In this document: in pieces, positions 32,120 to 41,355 of the stretch
Position numbering within the stretch: position 1 is the stretch's first letter
How the letters are laid out: every line of letters starts with the position of its first letter
From: a bacterium
GTDB lineage: Bacteria > UBP6 > UBA1177
Assembly: GCA_017538365.1 (NCBI GenBank)
Contig: JAFYIZ010000004.1
Coordinates: 1 to 64,000, forward strand
Length of the DNA stretch: 64,000 nt
Reading direction: 5' to 3'
Position numbers and translations under genes: made by a program
Notes under the pieces: model-generated
What the model was told of the DNA's origin: nothing
The model's input: only the letters and a program-made list of their open reading frames with translations
Databases searched by the model: none

Positions 32120-33700
32120 TTACGATTCCTCTTTTCCTCTCAAGAACCTGCCGAAAAGGATCATTCCGAGCGGAGAGATGACTGCTACCGCGCCGACCCA
32201 GATCCATATCATGTAGTGATGCGAGATATCGCCGACCTGTAAAGTCTTTTCACCGGCTTCATTGACGATCTCAGTTGCCGGCGTGTAGGCTGAAAGAAGC
32301 GCTCCAGACATCCATGCAACGAGAGGCTGCGAAATGAATTTGGGAAGAAGAGAAAGGCTGAGGTAACTTGCCTCCTGCCCTTTCGGCGCGATCTTAGCGG
32401 TGTATTCCATGAGTCTGGGCGACCAGATAGCCTCACCTATCGTGAAAAGAACGACAAAGAAGCAAAGGCCTAAGCAGATCGCGATCGTTGAAAGCGATGA
32501 ACCGTCGGGAAGAGCGAGCCACTTCTGCCAGATGAGTCTTCCGAGCATCGAATCTGCGATCGGAGCGTAGAATTCATCGGGAAGAACTACGAAAAATACC
32601 GAAGCGGCCGAAATGAGAGAACCTATCGTTATCATTTTGTAGGCACTCCACTTTCTCGTGAGCCATGCAATCGTCGGAACGAAGAAAATGACGATCACGG
32701 GGTTCAGAACGCCGTAAATATTGCCGATTTTCGCACCTTCACCAAGAACGCGGATTCCGTATTTCGGGAAGGTGTAGTGGAAGTGGTAGAAAACATAGTT
32801 TACGCCCAAAAGTATCGCGAGTAACGCCATGAACTTCCAGAAAGCCTTCTGTTTTGCGACATTAACGAAGATCTTTCCTGCATCAACGAATGAATTTTTG
32901 ATCGAATCGATTATAGAAACGAGCATGTTGCCTTCTTTTTTAGCGCGCTCGTTCTCGATGTGTTTTACAAGTTCGCCTTCATCGTTGAGGTCGATATTGT
33001 CTCTGATTATCGCGACAAAGAAAAGTGTCGGGATGCTGATGAGGAACGCAACGAGAAGGATGAAGCGGTAAGTCGAAATCTCGCCCAGAAGCGGGATAGC
33101 GATATTTCCGTATTCTCCGTAAACTTCACGTATTCCGTCAAAAATGAGTCCGCCCATCGCGAAACCGACATTCATCAAGGTATAGAACATCGCGAATCCG
33201 AGAGCCGAAGTGTCTGATTTCGTGTATCTTTTGAGAGCGACAGAAATGACAGGGCTCATGAATGCGACTGAGACTGCCTGCGGAACGAAACCGAGAAGCG
33301 TGACGACCCAGAAATTGGTCGTGAGAAAGAGGAAAAACCTCGAAAATATCGCTAGTATTGTGCCGATAAGAAGCACTTTCTTGATCCCTACCGCGTCAAC
33401 GAGCGAACCTACTCCGAAAATAAGGAGCGTATAGGCTAAATTCCACGTTCCCATGTAGTTTCCCGCCGCGACATCGCTTAAACCGAGATCGCTCGACAGG
33501 AAGAGGGTGAGCGTCATCAGCATGACAGAATAAGCGGTGTATTCGATTATCTGCGAGATCGAAACAAACCAGATCTCACGCGGAGACGTCTTTAGACCGC
33601 GCTTGTAGTTGTAGACGATGTAGATGAAATAAACGCAGGCCGCAGCCGCAACGGAATAAAGCAGATATGTTATCCACTGCGGAAATTCAATATAGGACAT
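32120..33700 (-). CDS. Major facilitator superfamily transporter
   Basis: 526 residues, about 12-14 membrane segments. The first half has an MFS-like loop ('GVGSLVDAVGIKKVLLIGTIL', a variant of the GxxxDRxGRR loop) after a helix carrying 'EYTAYSVMLMTLTLFLSSDLGLSD', as in POT/ACS-like families. A cytoplasmic loop of about 60 residues rich in Glu/Asp/Lys separates the halves. Substrate unknown; peptide/POT-type transport is one possibility. It lies 12 bp downstream of gap and is probably cotranscribed with it. Confidence 0.82.
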   Translation of the reverse strand: MSYIEFPQWITYLLYSVAAAACVYFIYIVYNYKRGLKTSPREIWFVSISQIIEYTAYSVMLMTLTLFLSSDLGLSDVAAGNYMGTWNLAYTLLIFGVGSLVDAVGIKKVLLIGTILAIFSRFFLFLTTNFWVVTLLGFVPQAVSVAFMSPVISVALKRYTKSDTSALGFAMFYTLMNVGFAMGGLIFDGIREVYGEYGNIAIPLLGEISTYRFILLVAFLISIPTLFFVAIIRDNIDLNDEGELVKHIENERAKKEGNMLVSIIDSIKNSFVDAGKIFVNVAKQKAFWKFMALLAILLGVNYVFYHFHYTFPKYGIRVLGEGAKIGNIYGVLNPVIVIFFVPTIAWLTRKWSAYKMITIGSLISAASVFFVVLPDEFYAPIADSMLGRLIWQKWLALPDGSSLSTIAICLGLCFFVVLFTIGEAIWSPRLMEYTAKIAPKGQEASYLSLSLLPKFISQPLVAWMSGALLSAYTPATEIVNEAGEKTLQVGDISHHYMIWIWVGAVAVISPLGMILFGRFLRGKEES

Positions 33701-33712
33701 TTTTACCTCAAA

Positions 33713-34927
33713 CTATGCAATGGCTTTTGAAACGTAGACTGCAAGTTTAGTGAGGCAGTTTACGTAGCTTCCGAGCTCGTTGTCGTACCAACCGAAAATC
33801 TTAGCGTGGGTGACGGGAACATTCGACAAAGGCGGAATATCGACGAAACCTGTTCTCGTGTGGGTGTCGTTGCCTTCGATGACGCATGCAGCCATCTGTC
33901 CTTTGAGGTCGCTCGAAACATTCTGTCTTTCCGAAAGGAAAAGAAGATCTTTCTGCATTCCGGCAGCTGCTTCGCGGTAAACATTGTTTATGAAATCGCG
34001 GTTGATCTTCGGGAAACCGTCCTTGTCAAGCGGCGTGTGGAAAGTGAGGTTGAGGTTGATGAGAGAAACCGTCTGAACCGGAACGCGGACTGAATCAGCC
34101 ATGAAACCGATGTTTTTCATAACCGGAAGGATGTATTCGAGAGCCTTTGCAGCACCAGTCGTCGAAAGGATGATGTTGTAGCCTGCAGCTCTGTTCTTGC
34201 GCAGATCGCTCGTTCCGCTTTTTGGAACAGCGTCGAGAACATTCTGAGAGTTGGTCATAGAATGGATAGTAGACATGCTTGCAGTGAGAATTGCCGAAGT
34301 CTCTTCGTGGTCGAGAAGAGGTTTCATCATGTGTGCAAGCGCCGTCGTCGTGCAGGATGCAGCCGAAATTATGTGGTGGTTCATCGGATCGAAATTCATG
34401 TGGTTAACACCGTAAACCATCATCACTGCGTCTTCCGGAAGTGTTTTTGATTTTCCTTTAAGTTTGAAGGGAGCCGAAAGAATGACTTTTCTCGCGCCGC
34501 CGGCAATGTGACCTCTGAGAGTGCCGTTTGCCGAAGATTCATCTGTCGGATCGACGAATTTTCCCGTCGTGTCGATTACGACTCTCGCGCCTTCCTGACC
34601 CCACGGAATTTTTTCCGGATTTCTTTCGCTTCTCAAAAATTTAACTTTTTTGCCGTAGAAAGTGACTTCGCCGTTTACTTCGTCGGTTATCTCGACCGCA
34701 GGCTCTTTTCCGCTGCCGAAACCGAAAAGGAAATTGTGAAGAGTACCGTAAGTCGAATCGTAAATCGCATAATCGACAAGATCGACAAGCGATTTGCCGA
34801 CTTCACGCCCGAGGTTGATGACGATTCTGTCAAAATCATCCTTCAGAAGCATGTTCCAGAGAGTAAGTTTTCCGATTCTTCCGAATCCGTTGATGCCGAT
34901 TGTAGCCTTGCAGTTGATGTCAATCAT
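33713..34927 (-). CDS. gap: Glyceraldehyde-3-phosphate dehydrogenase, divergent long form
   Basis: 404 residues, about 70 more than usual GapA. NAD-binding 'IGINGFGRIGK' (10-20), catalytic Cys in 'SAASCTTTALAHMMKPL' (C192) and partner His in 'MSTIHSMTNSQNVLD' (H222) are present, as is 'STTGAAKALEYILP' and the C-terminal 'GWYDNELGSYVN'. The normally invariant Asn of SCTTN is Thr (T195). Extra residues lie mainly in the first third ('YAIYDSTYGTLHNFLFGFGSGKEP') and before the C-terminus. Function in glycolysis/gluconeogenesis is likely. Strong AGGAGGTC ribosome site. Confidence 0.92.
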   Translation of the reverse strand: MIDINCKATIGINGFGRIGKLTLWNMLLKDDFDRIVINLGREVGKSLVDLVDYAIYDSTYGTLHNFLFGFGSGKEPAVEITDEVNGEVTFYGKKVKFLRSERNPEKIPWGQEGARVVIDTTGKFVDPTDESSANGTLRGHIAGGARKVILSAPFKLKGKSKTLPEDAVMMVYGVNHMNFDPMNHHIISAASCTTTALAHMMKPLLDHEETSAILTASMSTIHSMTNSQNVLDAVPKSGTSDLRKNRAAGYNIILSTTGAAKALEYILPVMKNIGFMADSVRVPVQTVSLINLNLTFHTPLDKDGFPKINRDFINNVYREAAAGMQKDLLFLSERQNVSSDLKGQMAACVIEGNDTHTRTGFVDIPPLSNVPVTHAKIFGWYDNELGSYVNCLTKLAVYVSKAIA

Positions 34928-34968
34928 AACGACCTCCTAAATGAATTGGTAAAAATCAAAAACACAAT

Positions 34969-34996
34969 ATTTTAGGAATACTCAAACATTTTGCAA
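34969..34996 (-). promoter_or_regulatory. Putative gap promoter
   Basis: Minus-strand TTGCAA (34996-34991), 16 bp, TAAAAT (34974-34969), about 40 bp before the ATG. The same TTGCAA -35 form appears at serS. Confidence 0.5.
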
Positions 34997-35030
34997 ATTA
35001 AATCGAAAACCGGCCGGAATCCCGCTGCGT

Positions 35031-35059
35031 TTGACAACAACCCCCTTTTTGAGTAATAT
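35031..35059 (+). promoter_or_regulatory. Putative promoter of the lipoprotein gene at 35095
   Basis: Perfect TTGACA (35031-35036), 17 bp, TAATAT (35054-35059), with GGAG and the ATG about 35 bp downstream. Confidence 0.65.
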
Positions 35060-35094
35060 CAAAAGGTTTATGATTAGTTTTTTTGGAGAATTTA

Positions 35095-36312
35095 ATGAAA
35101 AAACTTTTATTTGCTGCGTTTATTGTTTTGGCAATGATTTTTGTCGTTTCATGTTCCGAAGATGAGATTTCAGATGCGCTCGGCGGTTCCTGCCAGAATG
35201 AAGGCGCAGAAACCTGTTCGGCAGACAGCTCACAGATTTTGATTTGCCAGAATTTTTCCTGGCAGGCTAAAAAAGACTGCAATCTCAATTTCGGGCAGTA
35301 CTGCAGGCAGACCGCAAGCGGCTCATACAGCTGCACCGACAGCGGAAACTCCACCACGGACCCCACAAATCCGACGAATGATGACACCACAGATCCGACT
35401 GAGCCGGAATCGAACGACAACGATCAGCCAACCGATACAGAACCTGCTGACAACGATCAAACCACCGATACTGAACCGGTTGACGACACAGATACTGAAA
35501 CTGAAAATGATGACGACACAGATACTGAACAGGCAGATACTGAACCTGTCGTTAAAGATTTGGAAACATGCAGAGATATTTTTCAATGTCAGAAAAACTG
35601 CGATTCTATAGAGTGCAACAATGAATGTTACAATAGAGGAGTCGTAGAAGCTCAAAATGATTTCTATGAACGAAATCAGAAATGTCCGACTTATACTGAA
35701 ATTGATGATTTGAGACGATGTCAACAGCTTTACATAAAATGCGGCATACCCGGTGATGAAAGTTATGGAGCACCTTATGGACATGCTGTGATAACCGGCT
35801 CTTTTCCTCACATTCACGAAGCAGGAACAACTTCTTTTTCATCAGGTACTTTCACAGGTACTGTCGTAAACGGCAACTTCGGTTCCAACGGCAATATTCC
35901 TGATCCTACAAGTGATGATTCTTTTTCTGTTGCCTTTCTTAATCAGGCCGGCGATTCAATCATTCTCAGACAGACCTACAACTCAACCGGAAAAACACCA
36001 GATGTTTTTTTTGTAATAGATGCCCACTCTCCCGGAACTTATTCAGTAGGTCTTAACAACAAAGACAATGTTCAAATGATCGTTTCGGAAAATGTCGAAA
36101 ACGAAGCCGATGCGTGCGACCATGCTTTCGGGTACGGTTTTGTAGAAATTTCAGGTACAGGACTTACAGAAACTTACTCAGCAGGGGCCTATACGATCAA
36201 CATACAGGGTGAGGTCAACCTTTACAGTTTCAAAAACGCTCCCATGTATGTCGGTCCATCCAACACCGGCGACATAACAAATGAAAATCTTGTCGCTTGC
36301 GAACCCAAGTAA
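35095..36312 (+). CDS. Lipoprotein with Cys-rich module and acidic tether
   Basis: 405 residues. Lipobox 'FVVSC' (C20). A short Cys-containing domain ('CQNEGAETCSADSSQILICQNFSWQAKKDC', split here for description) comes first, then an Asp/Thr/Glu/Pro tether (about 85-150). A Cys-rich module ('CRDIFQCQKNC', 'CNNECYNRG', 'RRCQQLYIKCG') resembles the one in the LamG-like lipoprotein at 19989. The last 190 residues are beta-rich ('GHAVITGSFPHIHEAGTT') and unassigned. Start at 35095 follows GGAG; an in-frame ATG 12 bp upstream is less well placed. Surface location likely; function unknown. Confidence 0.85.
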   Translation: MKKLLFAAFIVLAMIFVVSCSEDEISDALGGSCQNEGAETCSADSSQILICQNFSWQAKKDCNLNFGQYCRQTASGSYSCTDSGNSTTDPTNPTNDDTTDPTEPESNDNDQPTDTEPADNDQTTDTEPVDDTDTETENDDDTDTEQADTEPVVKDLETCRDIFQCQKNCDSIECNNECYNRGVVEAQNDFYERNQKCPTYTEIDDLRRCQQLYIKCGIPGDESYGAPYGHAVITGSFPHIHEAGTTSFSSGTFTGTVVNGNFGSNGNIPDPTSDDSFSVAFLNQAGDSIILRQTYNSTGKTPDVFFVIDAHSPGTYSVGLNNKDNVQMIVSENVENEADACDHAFGYGFVEISGTGLTETYSAGAYTINIQGEVNLYSFKNAPMYVGPSNTGDITNENLVACEPK

Positions 36313-36349
36313 TCCATTTTATTAATAATTCATACTAAAGGAGAACAAC

Positions 36350-37447
36350 TTGTCAGACAACAATTCAGGATCGACCGCAAGGCTTATGCAGCTTTGCTTC
36401 GGCTACTTCTTTTTCTACATCATAACCGGTGTCGGCGTTAAATTCTTCCTAAAAACGGGAGAAGGCTTCCCCGGACTTCCCGGCATGGAATACCTTTTCT
36501 ACAGCACATTGGCTTCCAGCGTTCTTGTAACAGCTATCGTCTTAATTATGCGCTGGTACCGCCTCGATTCAGTAAGAAAGATAACTGTCTGCGGAATATC
36601 GATGCCAAGCGAACTGCCCTACATCGTTTTTTCTGGTATCTGCACCGCGGTCGTAGTTCCGACAACTACCCTGCTCTACACTTTCGACCACATTTCGGTC
36701 ATGGTCGCAATGATAATCATGCGCGGATCGGTCATCATAATCGGCAGAATTGTTGATGCGATACAGATCAAACAGGGCATTTTAAAGAAAAAAGTCTTCA
36801 TGGAAGAGAATATCGCGATGTGCATTGCCCTTTTTGCAGTACTTATCAAAGCTTTCACCGGAGGCAGTGACGGCAAGGAAAGCCCCTTCTCGTCAATTCC
36901 GTTCATGGTCATTTTCGCAAGCTACATCGCGGCTTACGCATTCAGAATCTACATTATGAACTACTACAAAAACACCCGTCCTGCAGAAGAAAAAGCGGCA
37001 AAGAAAGACAACAACAAAGCCTTTTTCGCAATCGAACAGATTTCTTCCTTCACAACAATGACGCTCGTCACAATCTGCGTTCTCATCGCAGCCGGCAAAT
37101 TCGGCGTAACAGGTCCGAGAATCGACCCGTTCTCAAAAGCGTTCTTCAACACGAACTGGGATTGGGCAATCTGGGCAGGAATTGTCGGATGTGCTTACGG
37201 AATCAACGCGTTCTTCTCCGTTTTCATCTTCATGTTCAAAGGAAGAACGGCTACTTTCGCAAACCTTGCAAACCGTCTGACATCGCTCATCGCAGGAACC
37301 CTTTCGACAGTCATTTTCGCAACAGTTTTCGGCGGAAAATACCCGGCACTCATCGACTGGGTATCGCTCGGATTTATCTTCCTCGCAATATGGTTCATGG
37401 CTAAAGCTGAAAAAAGAAGAAAAGCTGAAATGGTCGTGGCGAAATAG
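36350..37447 (+). CDS. Multi-pass membrane protein, DMT/EamA-like
   Basis: 365 residues with about ten membrane segments and a central hydrophilic loop ('NTRPAEEKAAKKDNN'). The repeat of five-helix halves suggests a drug/metabolite transporter-like fold, but I see no diagnostic motif. Start is TTG at 36350 because AAGGAG (36339-36344) is well placed and the first helix follows. The gene is 37 bp downstream of the lipoprotein at 35095 and may share its transcript. It converges with the TPR-like gene across intergenic repeat copy 2. Confidence 0.7.
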   Translation: MSDNNSGSTARLMQLCFGYFFFYIITGVGVKFFLKTGEGFPGLPGMEYLFYSTLASSVLVTAIVLIMRWYRLDSVRKITVCGISMPSELPYIVFSGICTAVVVPTTTLLYTFDHISVMVAMIIMRGSVIIIGRIVDAIQIKQGILKKKVFMEENIAMCIALFAVLIKAFTGGSDGKESPFSSIPFMVIFASYIAAYAFRIYIMNYYKNTRPAEEKAAKKDNNKAFFAIEQISSFTTMTLVTICVLIAAGKFGVTGPRIDPFSKAFFNTNWDWAIWAGIVGCAYGINAFFSVFIFMFKGRTATFANLANRLTSLIAGTLSTVIFATVFGGKYPALIDWVSLGFIFLAIWFMAKAEKRRKAEMVVAK

Positions 37448-37450
37448 AAT

Positions 37451-37509
37451 CGGGATTATGAGATCCCGAAATTCCGTTAGCGCCGCCGAGATTCCGTAAT
37501 ACCGGCAAG
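37451..37509. repeat. Intergenic two-arm repeat, copy 2
   Basis: CGGGATTATGAGATCCCG and GATTCCGTAATACCGG arms flank GCGCCGCC and the element ends in CCGGCAAG (37502-37509). Located between convergent genes, just past the membrane-protein stop. Confidence 0.65.
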
Positions 37510-37530
37510 TTCTCGTCGCCATTTTTTTGA

Positions 37531-38478
37531 TTATTTGTCAGTTTTCGGTTCTTCTTTGGGAGAGTTTTCTTTCGGAGTGGCTTTTTCTTCAGCCTCTTTC
37601 TTTGCCTTTTCTTCCTCTTCAGCCTTCTTTCTGGCATACTGGCGGTCACCCTGCGTCGTCGTTTTCACTATCCTGTCATCTTCGTCATAGTAATATTCAC
37701 CACCGTAGACGTCTGCCGGAATTTCTTTTATCAGCTTTGATTTGACCAATTCTTTCAACTCTTTATCGGGCGATTTTCCGTATCTTTTGTAGTATTCTTC
37801 TGCAGCTTCGCTCAAAGCCAAAAGATTGGAAAAGTGTCGTAACTCCTTTTCAAACTGATCTCGCATATTTTTGTCTTTCGTCTTTTCCAGACGGTCTTTC
37901 GTATATTCATAGCCCAGTCTGTAGCCGCCCCCCATCGTTGCAATGTGGTTTACGAGCCAGATCACTTTCGGAGGCGCACTTTTCATGCTTACAGCTTCAT
38001 ACATCAAAGGATAAGCCCTTGCCATGTCGTTCAAATAAATAAAGTAGTTATACCCTTGGTTAAAAACATAGTAATAATCATCGGGATAAAGCTCGTGTCC
38101 TAGTCTGAGCAGCGAATTCGCCGATTCGATCGCATCCTCAGTCTTCATCGAAGAGATTGCCGCTTCGCCGAAAGGAATAGCGTATTCAAGGCTCGGATTG
38201 AGTGCCAGAACAACTCTCACCATCTGTTCCAGCAAAGGATAAGTTCTATCAGTAACATAGTGACTTCCGTAATAATACTGCGACCTTGCAAAAAGAAGAT
38301 CGGCTGCGAAAGCATTAAGACCGAGAAACATTATTTTTGCGACTTCCGGCTTGGGATAAGCCGCTATCGTCTCGACTTTCGGTCTTTCATTCTCAATCAG
38401 GTGCTTTCTGACAAAATAAAAAGGAAGGAGTGTCGCAAGGATCAGAATGATTGCTACAAGTGTTGATATTTTCTTCAT
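37531..38478 (-). CDS. Membrane-anchored TPR-like protein with charged tail
   Basis: 315 residues. One N-terminal membrane segment (about 4-24), then an alpha-helical region with TPR-like spacing (about 60-230: 'ALNPSLEYAIPFGEAAISS', 'YYVFNQGYNYFIYL'), then a region around 'YGKSPDKELKELVKSKLIKEIPADVYGGEYYYDEDDR' resembling pilin-like type II secretion tails, and a Lys/Glu tail. Probably periplasmic facing. Start at 38478 overlaps the stop of the upstream glycosyltransferase (ATGA) and follows GGGGGA. Function unknown; it may act with that glycosyltransferase. Confidence 0.75.
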   Translation of the reverse strand: MKKISTLVAIILILATLLPFYFVRKHLIENERPKVETIAAYPKPEVAKIMFLGLNAFAADLLFARSQYYYGSHYVTDRTYPLLEQMVRVVLALNPSLEYAIPFGEAAISSMKTEDAIESANSLLRLGHELYPDDYYYVFNQGYNYFIYLNDMARAYPLMYEAVSMKSAPPKVIWLVNHIATMGGGYRLGYEYTKDRLEKTKDKNMRDQFEKELRHFSNLLALSEAAEEYYKRYGKSPDKELKELVKSKLIKEIPADVYGGEYYYDEDDRIVKTTTQGDRQYARKKAEEEEKAKKEAEEKATPKENSPKEEPKTDK

Positions 38479-39398
38479 TTTTTCCCCCAATCATCTTTCA
38501 TTTTTCTGATGTCGTCACGAATACTGACAATAAGTTCCGCCAAAAATCCCATAAAAACGAAAATCAGTCCTGAAAGAAAAAGCCCCAAACTGAAATAGAG
38601 CAGCGGACGCATTCTGAAAACCGAATGCCCGAGAACGAACTGACCGTAAAGCAGCCATGCAACAATAACGAGAGATGCAAGAAGCTGTATGAATCCCATC
38701 GAACCGAAGATACGCATCGGTGCTTTCGTGAAAGTCAGAATAAATTTTACCGCTATCGAATCAAAGAACGAAATCGGGATTCTTTTAAGACCGAAATGGC
38801 TGTGACCGCTTTTGCGTCTGTGCCACAGAACCGGCACTTCGACCGCGTTGTAACCCTTTGCGTGGAGAATCTGGACAATGAAGCGGTGCCAGTCGCTGCG
38901 GAGTTCCAGATCTTCGAGACATTCGCGTCTGAAAGCCTTTATCCAGTTCATGTCGGAAAGTTTTATACCGAAAAGGAACATGCTGATTTCATTATAGATT
39001 CTCGAGAGAAAAACTTTAAATTCGCGCCTTTTTTCCCTTTTTCCGCAGACAATGTCGACACCCGGTTCGAAAGCCTTGATAAGCGCCGGAATATCTTCAT
39101 CTGGATAGGATTCGAGGTCGGCGGGAAGAAAAACTATGATCTCGCCGCGGCACTCTTTGAAACCGGTATTCATCGCCTCGGTAAGCCCTTTGTTCTTGCG
39201 GTGTCTGAAAAGACGAACCCACGGTCTAGTTTCAGCCGCTTTTTCAACAACCGCTGCACCTCCGTCGGTAGAGCCGTCGTCAACCATAACAAGCTCGACA
39301 TCTACATTCGCCGCCTTAGCGCCTTTTTCAGTTCTATCAATGATTTCAGCTAAATTGTTCTCTTCGTTGCAAAAAGGAATGAAAACCGAAACAAGCAT
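38475..39398 (-). CDS. Family 2 glycosyltransferase, polyprenyl-phosphate type
   Basis: 307 residues. GT-A domain with 'VSVFIPFCNEENNL' at the N-terminus, 'VDDGSTDGG' and 'LPADLES' (metal/sugar binding Asp), followed by 'RRKSGHSHFGLKR' and two C-terminal membrane helices. This is the layout of dolichyl/undecaprenyl-phosphate sugar synthases (GtrB/DPM1-like), which supply lipid-linked sugars to GT-C enzymes such as the candidate at 16097. Start at 39398 is set by homology; an in-frame ATG at 39554 would add an atypical 52-residue extension. Confidence 0.88.
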   Translation of the reverse strand: MLVSVFIPFCNEENNLAEIIDRTEKGAKAANVDVELVMVDDGSTDGGAAVVEKAAETRPWVRLFRHRKNKGLTEAMNTGFKECRGEIIVFLPADLESYPDEDIPALIKAFEPGVDIVCGKREKRREFKVFLSRIYNEISMFLFGIKLSDMNWIKAFRRECLEDLELRSDWHRFIVQILHAKGYNAVEVPVLWHRRKSGHSHFGLKRIPISFFDSIAVKFILTFTKAPMRIFGSMGFIQLLASLVIVAWLLYGQFVLGHSVFRMRPLLYFSLGLFLSGLIFVFMGFLAELIVSIRDDIRKMKDDWGKK

Positions 39399-39532
39399 AA
39401 AAAACCCCGTACAAACAATAAACCCACAGATTTTATTCGTGTTCGGCATTGCTTCAAGTTTTTTGGCACTTAAATTGTTTTTTCTTGAAGTCAGCACAGA
39501 GATGATCAAACAACGCAAACCATCAAAAAAAT

Positions 39533-39560
39533 TTGCCTTCTCGGACAACATCACTATAAT
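39533..39560 (+). promoter_or_regulatory. Putative promoter of the DUF1566-type lipoprotein gene
   Basis: TTGCCT (39533-39538), 16 bp, perfect TATAAT (39555-39560), ending about 40 bp before the ATG, which has an AGGAGG site. Confidence 0.6.
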
Positions 39561-39601
39561 TCTTTGTTTTTTGAATAATTCGTTTTTTTAGGAGGAAAAA
39601 A

Positions 39602-41257
39602 ATGAAAAAGCTTTTTGTGGCTTTAATGCTTAGCGCAATCTTTTTCTTCGTAAGCTGCGGAGGAAAATCAGAACCAGTTTATGATGAACAAAATGATTCT
39701 GATGACGAAGAACAAACTATTTCAGACTCAGACGGTGAGAATGCTAAAATTTCAGATTCTGATGACGAAAATGCGGCATCTGCGGCATCTTCAGATTCTG
39801 ATAAAAACGATAAAAACAATACTTCTACGGATTCAGATCAGGAGCTTACCGATGATGGAGAAAATAATGAAAAACCTTGCGAAGAGGAAAATCCCTGTGA
39901 AGAAATTCCTCATTCAACCGGTGAATGCCGCATAAAAGACGAAGATTTCATCTGCGGTTGTGAAGAAAACTATACATGGAACGGTGAATTCTGCATGGCA
40001 TATTCCCGTCCAGCAAAATGCGTTGGACTTCCAGAAAACGCAGAGTGGAACAGCGTTTCGGAAATCATTCAGGTCTGGAACGGTAAAAAATGGATTCCGT
40101 CAAAAGAAGCAAATTACTGCGAAAACGAAAGTGAAAGCGAATGCTGCTTCAAATGTGAAGAAAATCATTATTGGTTCGATTCCAACTGTCTTCCCGCATG
40201 TTCTTCAACAAGCACAACTCCGTGTATTGATTTGAACACAGAACTGATCTGGTCGGCAAAATCGGAAAATACAATGCACTGGAACGACACTTTTGAATAT
40301 TGTGCAAATCTCAATGAAGGCGGGTTCGACGATTGGAAGCTTCCGAGCATAAATGTGCTTAACACTCTCATCAGAAACTGCGATTCAACTGACGGTTGCG
40401 AAGGAAATACCGATGGACTTTACAGTGAATTCGGTGAAATCAGCGTTCTATGGTCTTCCAATTCGGTCGATTCGAACAATGCTGTAGGAGTCAATTTTCT
40501 TGACGGAAGCACAGTTACAAAAAGTACGGACAACTCTTTCTATGTCCGTTGCGTCCGCGGAAACCTCTCTACAAGAACAGTCAAATGCAAACTGGATCAG
40601 GAAAACGCCGAAATAAACAGATTCACAAAAATAGAACAGACTTGGGATTGGAACGATATGTGGGTTCCGTCAAACATCGCAGTATTCAACAACGAATCCA
40701 AAGAGGGTGAATGCCGCTTCAAATGCAATGAAAATTACGGTTGGGACGGTAAAAACTGTATAAATACCTGCAAAAACAACGAAACAGAATCGTTTCCATG
40801 CATAGATCCCGAAACTAAACTTGTGTGGGCAACACCGAAACTTGGAAAGTACCGCGGATCTGAAGCTAAAACTTACTGTGAAAAACTGACAGAAAATGAT
40901 TTTGACGACTGGTATTTGCCAAATATAAGTGAACTTCGCACTTTGATAATCAACTGTTCGAAAACAGTAACCGGTGGAACTTGTTCCGTTTCTTCAAACT
41001 GTCTGTACAAAAACAGTACCTGCTACAGCTACAACAGCTGTGTCTGCGATAAAAATGAAACTGTCAACGGCTATTACAGCAAATTGGGCGAAGGAGGTAT
41101 CTTCTGGAGTTCAAACTACACAAATAATGACGATACTTATTCTTGGTGTATAGATTTCCAAAATGGCGAGATCGGATACACTGACAACGACAACAGCATA
41201 CTTGAAAGCAACAAAAATACTTACCATAATGTTCAGTGCGTCAGAAGCATTAAATAA
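39602..41257 (+). CDS. Lipoprotein with two DUF1566 (Lcl-like) domains
   Basis: 551 residues. Lipobox 'FFVSC' (C19), an Asp/Ser/Glu tether (about 25-95), an EGF-like segment ('CEEENPCEEIPHSTGEC'), and then a duplicated block: a small Cys module ('CVGLPENAEWN...W..KWIPSKE...C.F.CEENHYWFDSNC') plus a DUF1566 domain with 'FDDWKLPSINVLNTLI' and 'VLWSSNS'; the second copy has 'FDDWYLPNISELRTLI' and 'IFWSSNY' and ends 'VQCVRSIK'. DUF1566/Lcl domains occur in collagen-like and adhesin proteins. Probably a surface binding protein. Monocistronic by position. Confidence 0.88.
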   Translation: MKKLFVALMLSAIFFFVSCGGKSEPVYDEQNDSDDEEQTISDSDGENAKISDSDDENAASAASSDSDKNDKNNTSTDSDQELTDDGENNEKPCEEENPCEEIPHSTGECRIKDEDFICGCEENYTWNGEFCMAYSRPAKCVGLPENAEWNSVSEIIQVWNGKKWIPSKEANYCENESESECCFKCEENHYWFDSNCLPACSSTSTTPCIDLNTELIWSAKSENTMHWNDTFEYCANLNEGGFDDWKLPSINVLNTLIRNCDSTDGCEGNTDGLYSEFGEISVLWSSNSVDSNNAVGVNFLDGSTVTKSTDNSFYVRCVRGNLSTRTVKCKLDQENAEINRFTKIEQTWDWNDMWVPSNIAVFNNESKEGECRFKCNENYGWDGKNCINTCKNNETESFPCIDPETKLVWATPKLGKYRGSEAKTYCEKLTENDFDDWYLPNISELRTLIINCSKTVTGGTCSVSSNCLYKNSTCYSYNSCVCDKNETVNGYYSKLGEGGIFWSSNYTNNDDTYSWCIDFQNGEIGYTDNDNSILESNKNTYHNVQCVRSIK

Positions 41258-41302
41258 CGAAATCCACTGAAAAATTACTTTCCTGCTACCAAACTCTACA
41301 TA

Positions 41303-41331
41303 TTGTCAAACAGCGCCGATTCTGCTATAAA
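41303..41331 (+). promoter_or_regulatory. Putative uvrC promoter
   Basis: TTGTCA (41303-41308), 17 bp, TATAAA (41326-41331), about 25 bp before the TTG start. Confidence 0.6.
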
Positions 41332-41355
41332 GCATAGTCATTTTGGGAGGCAGAT

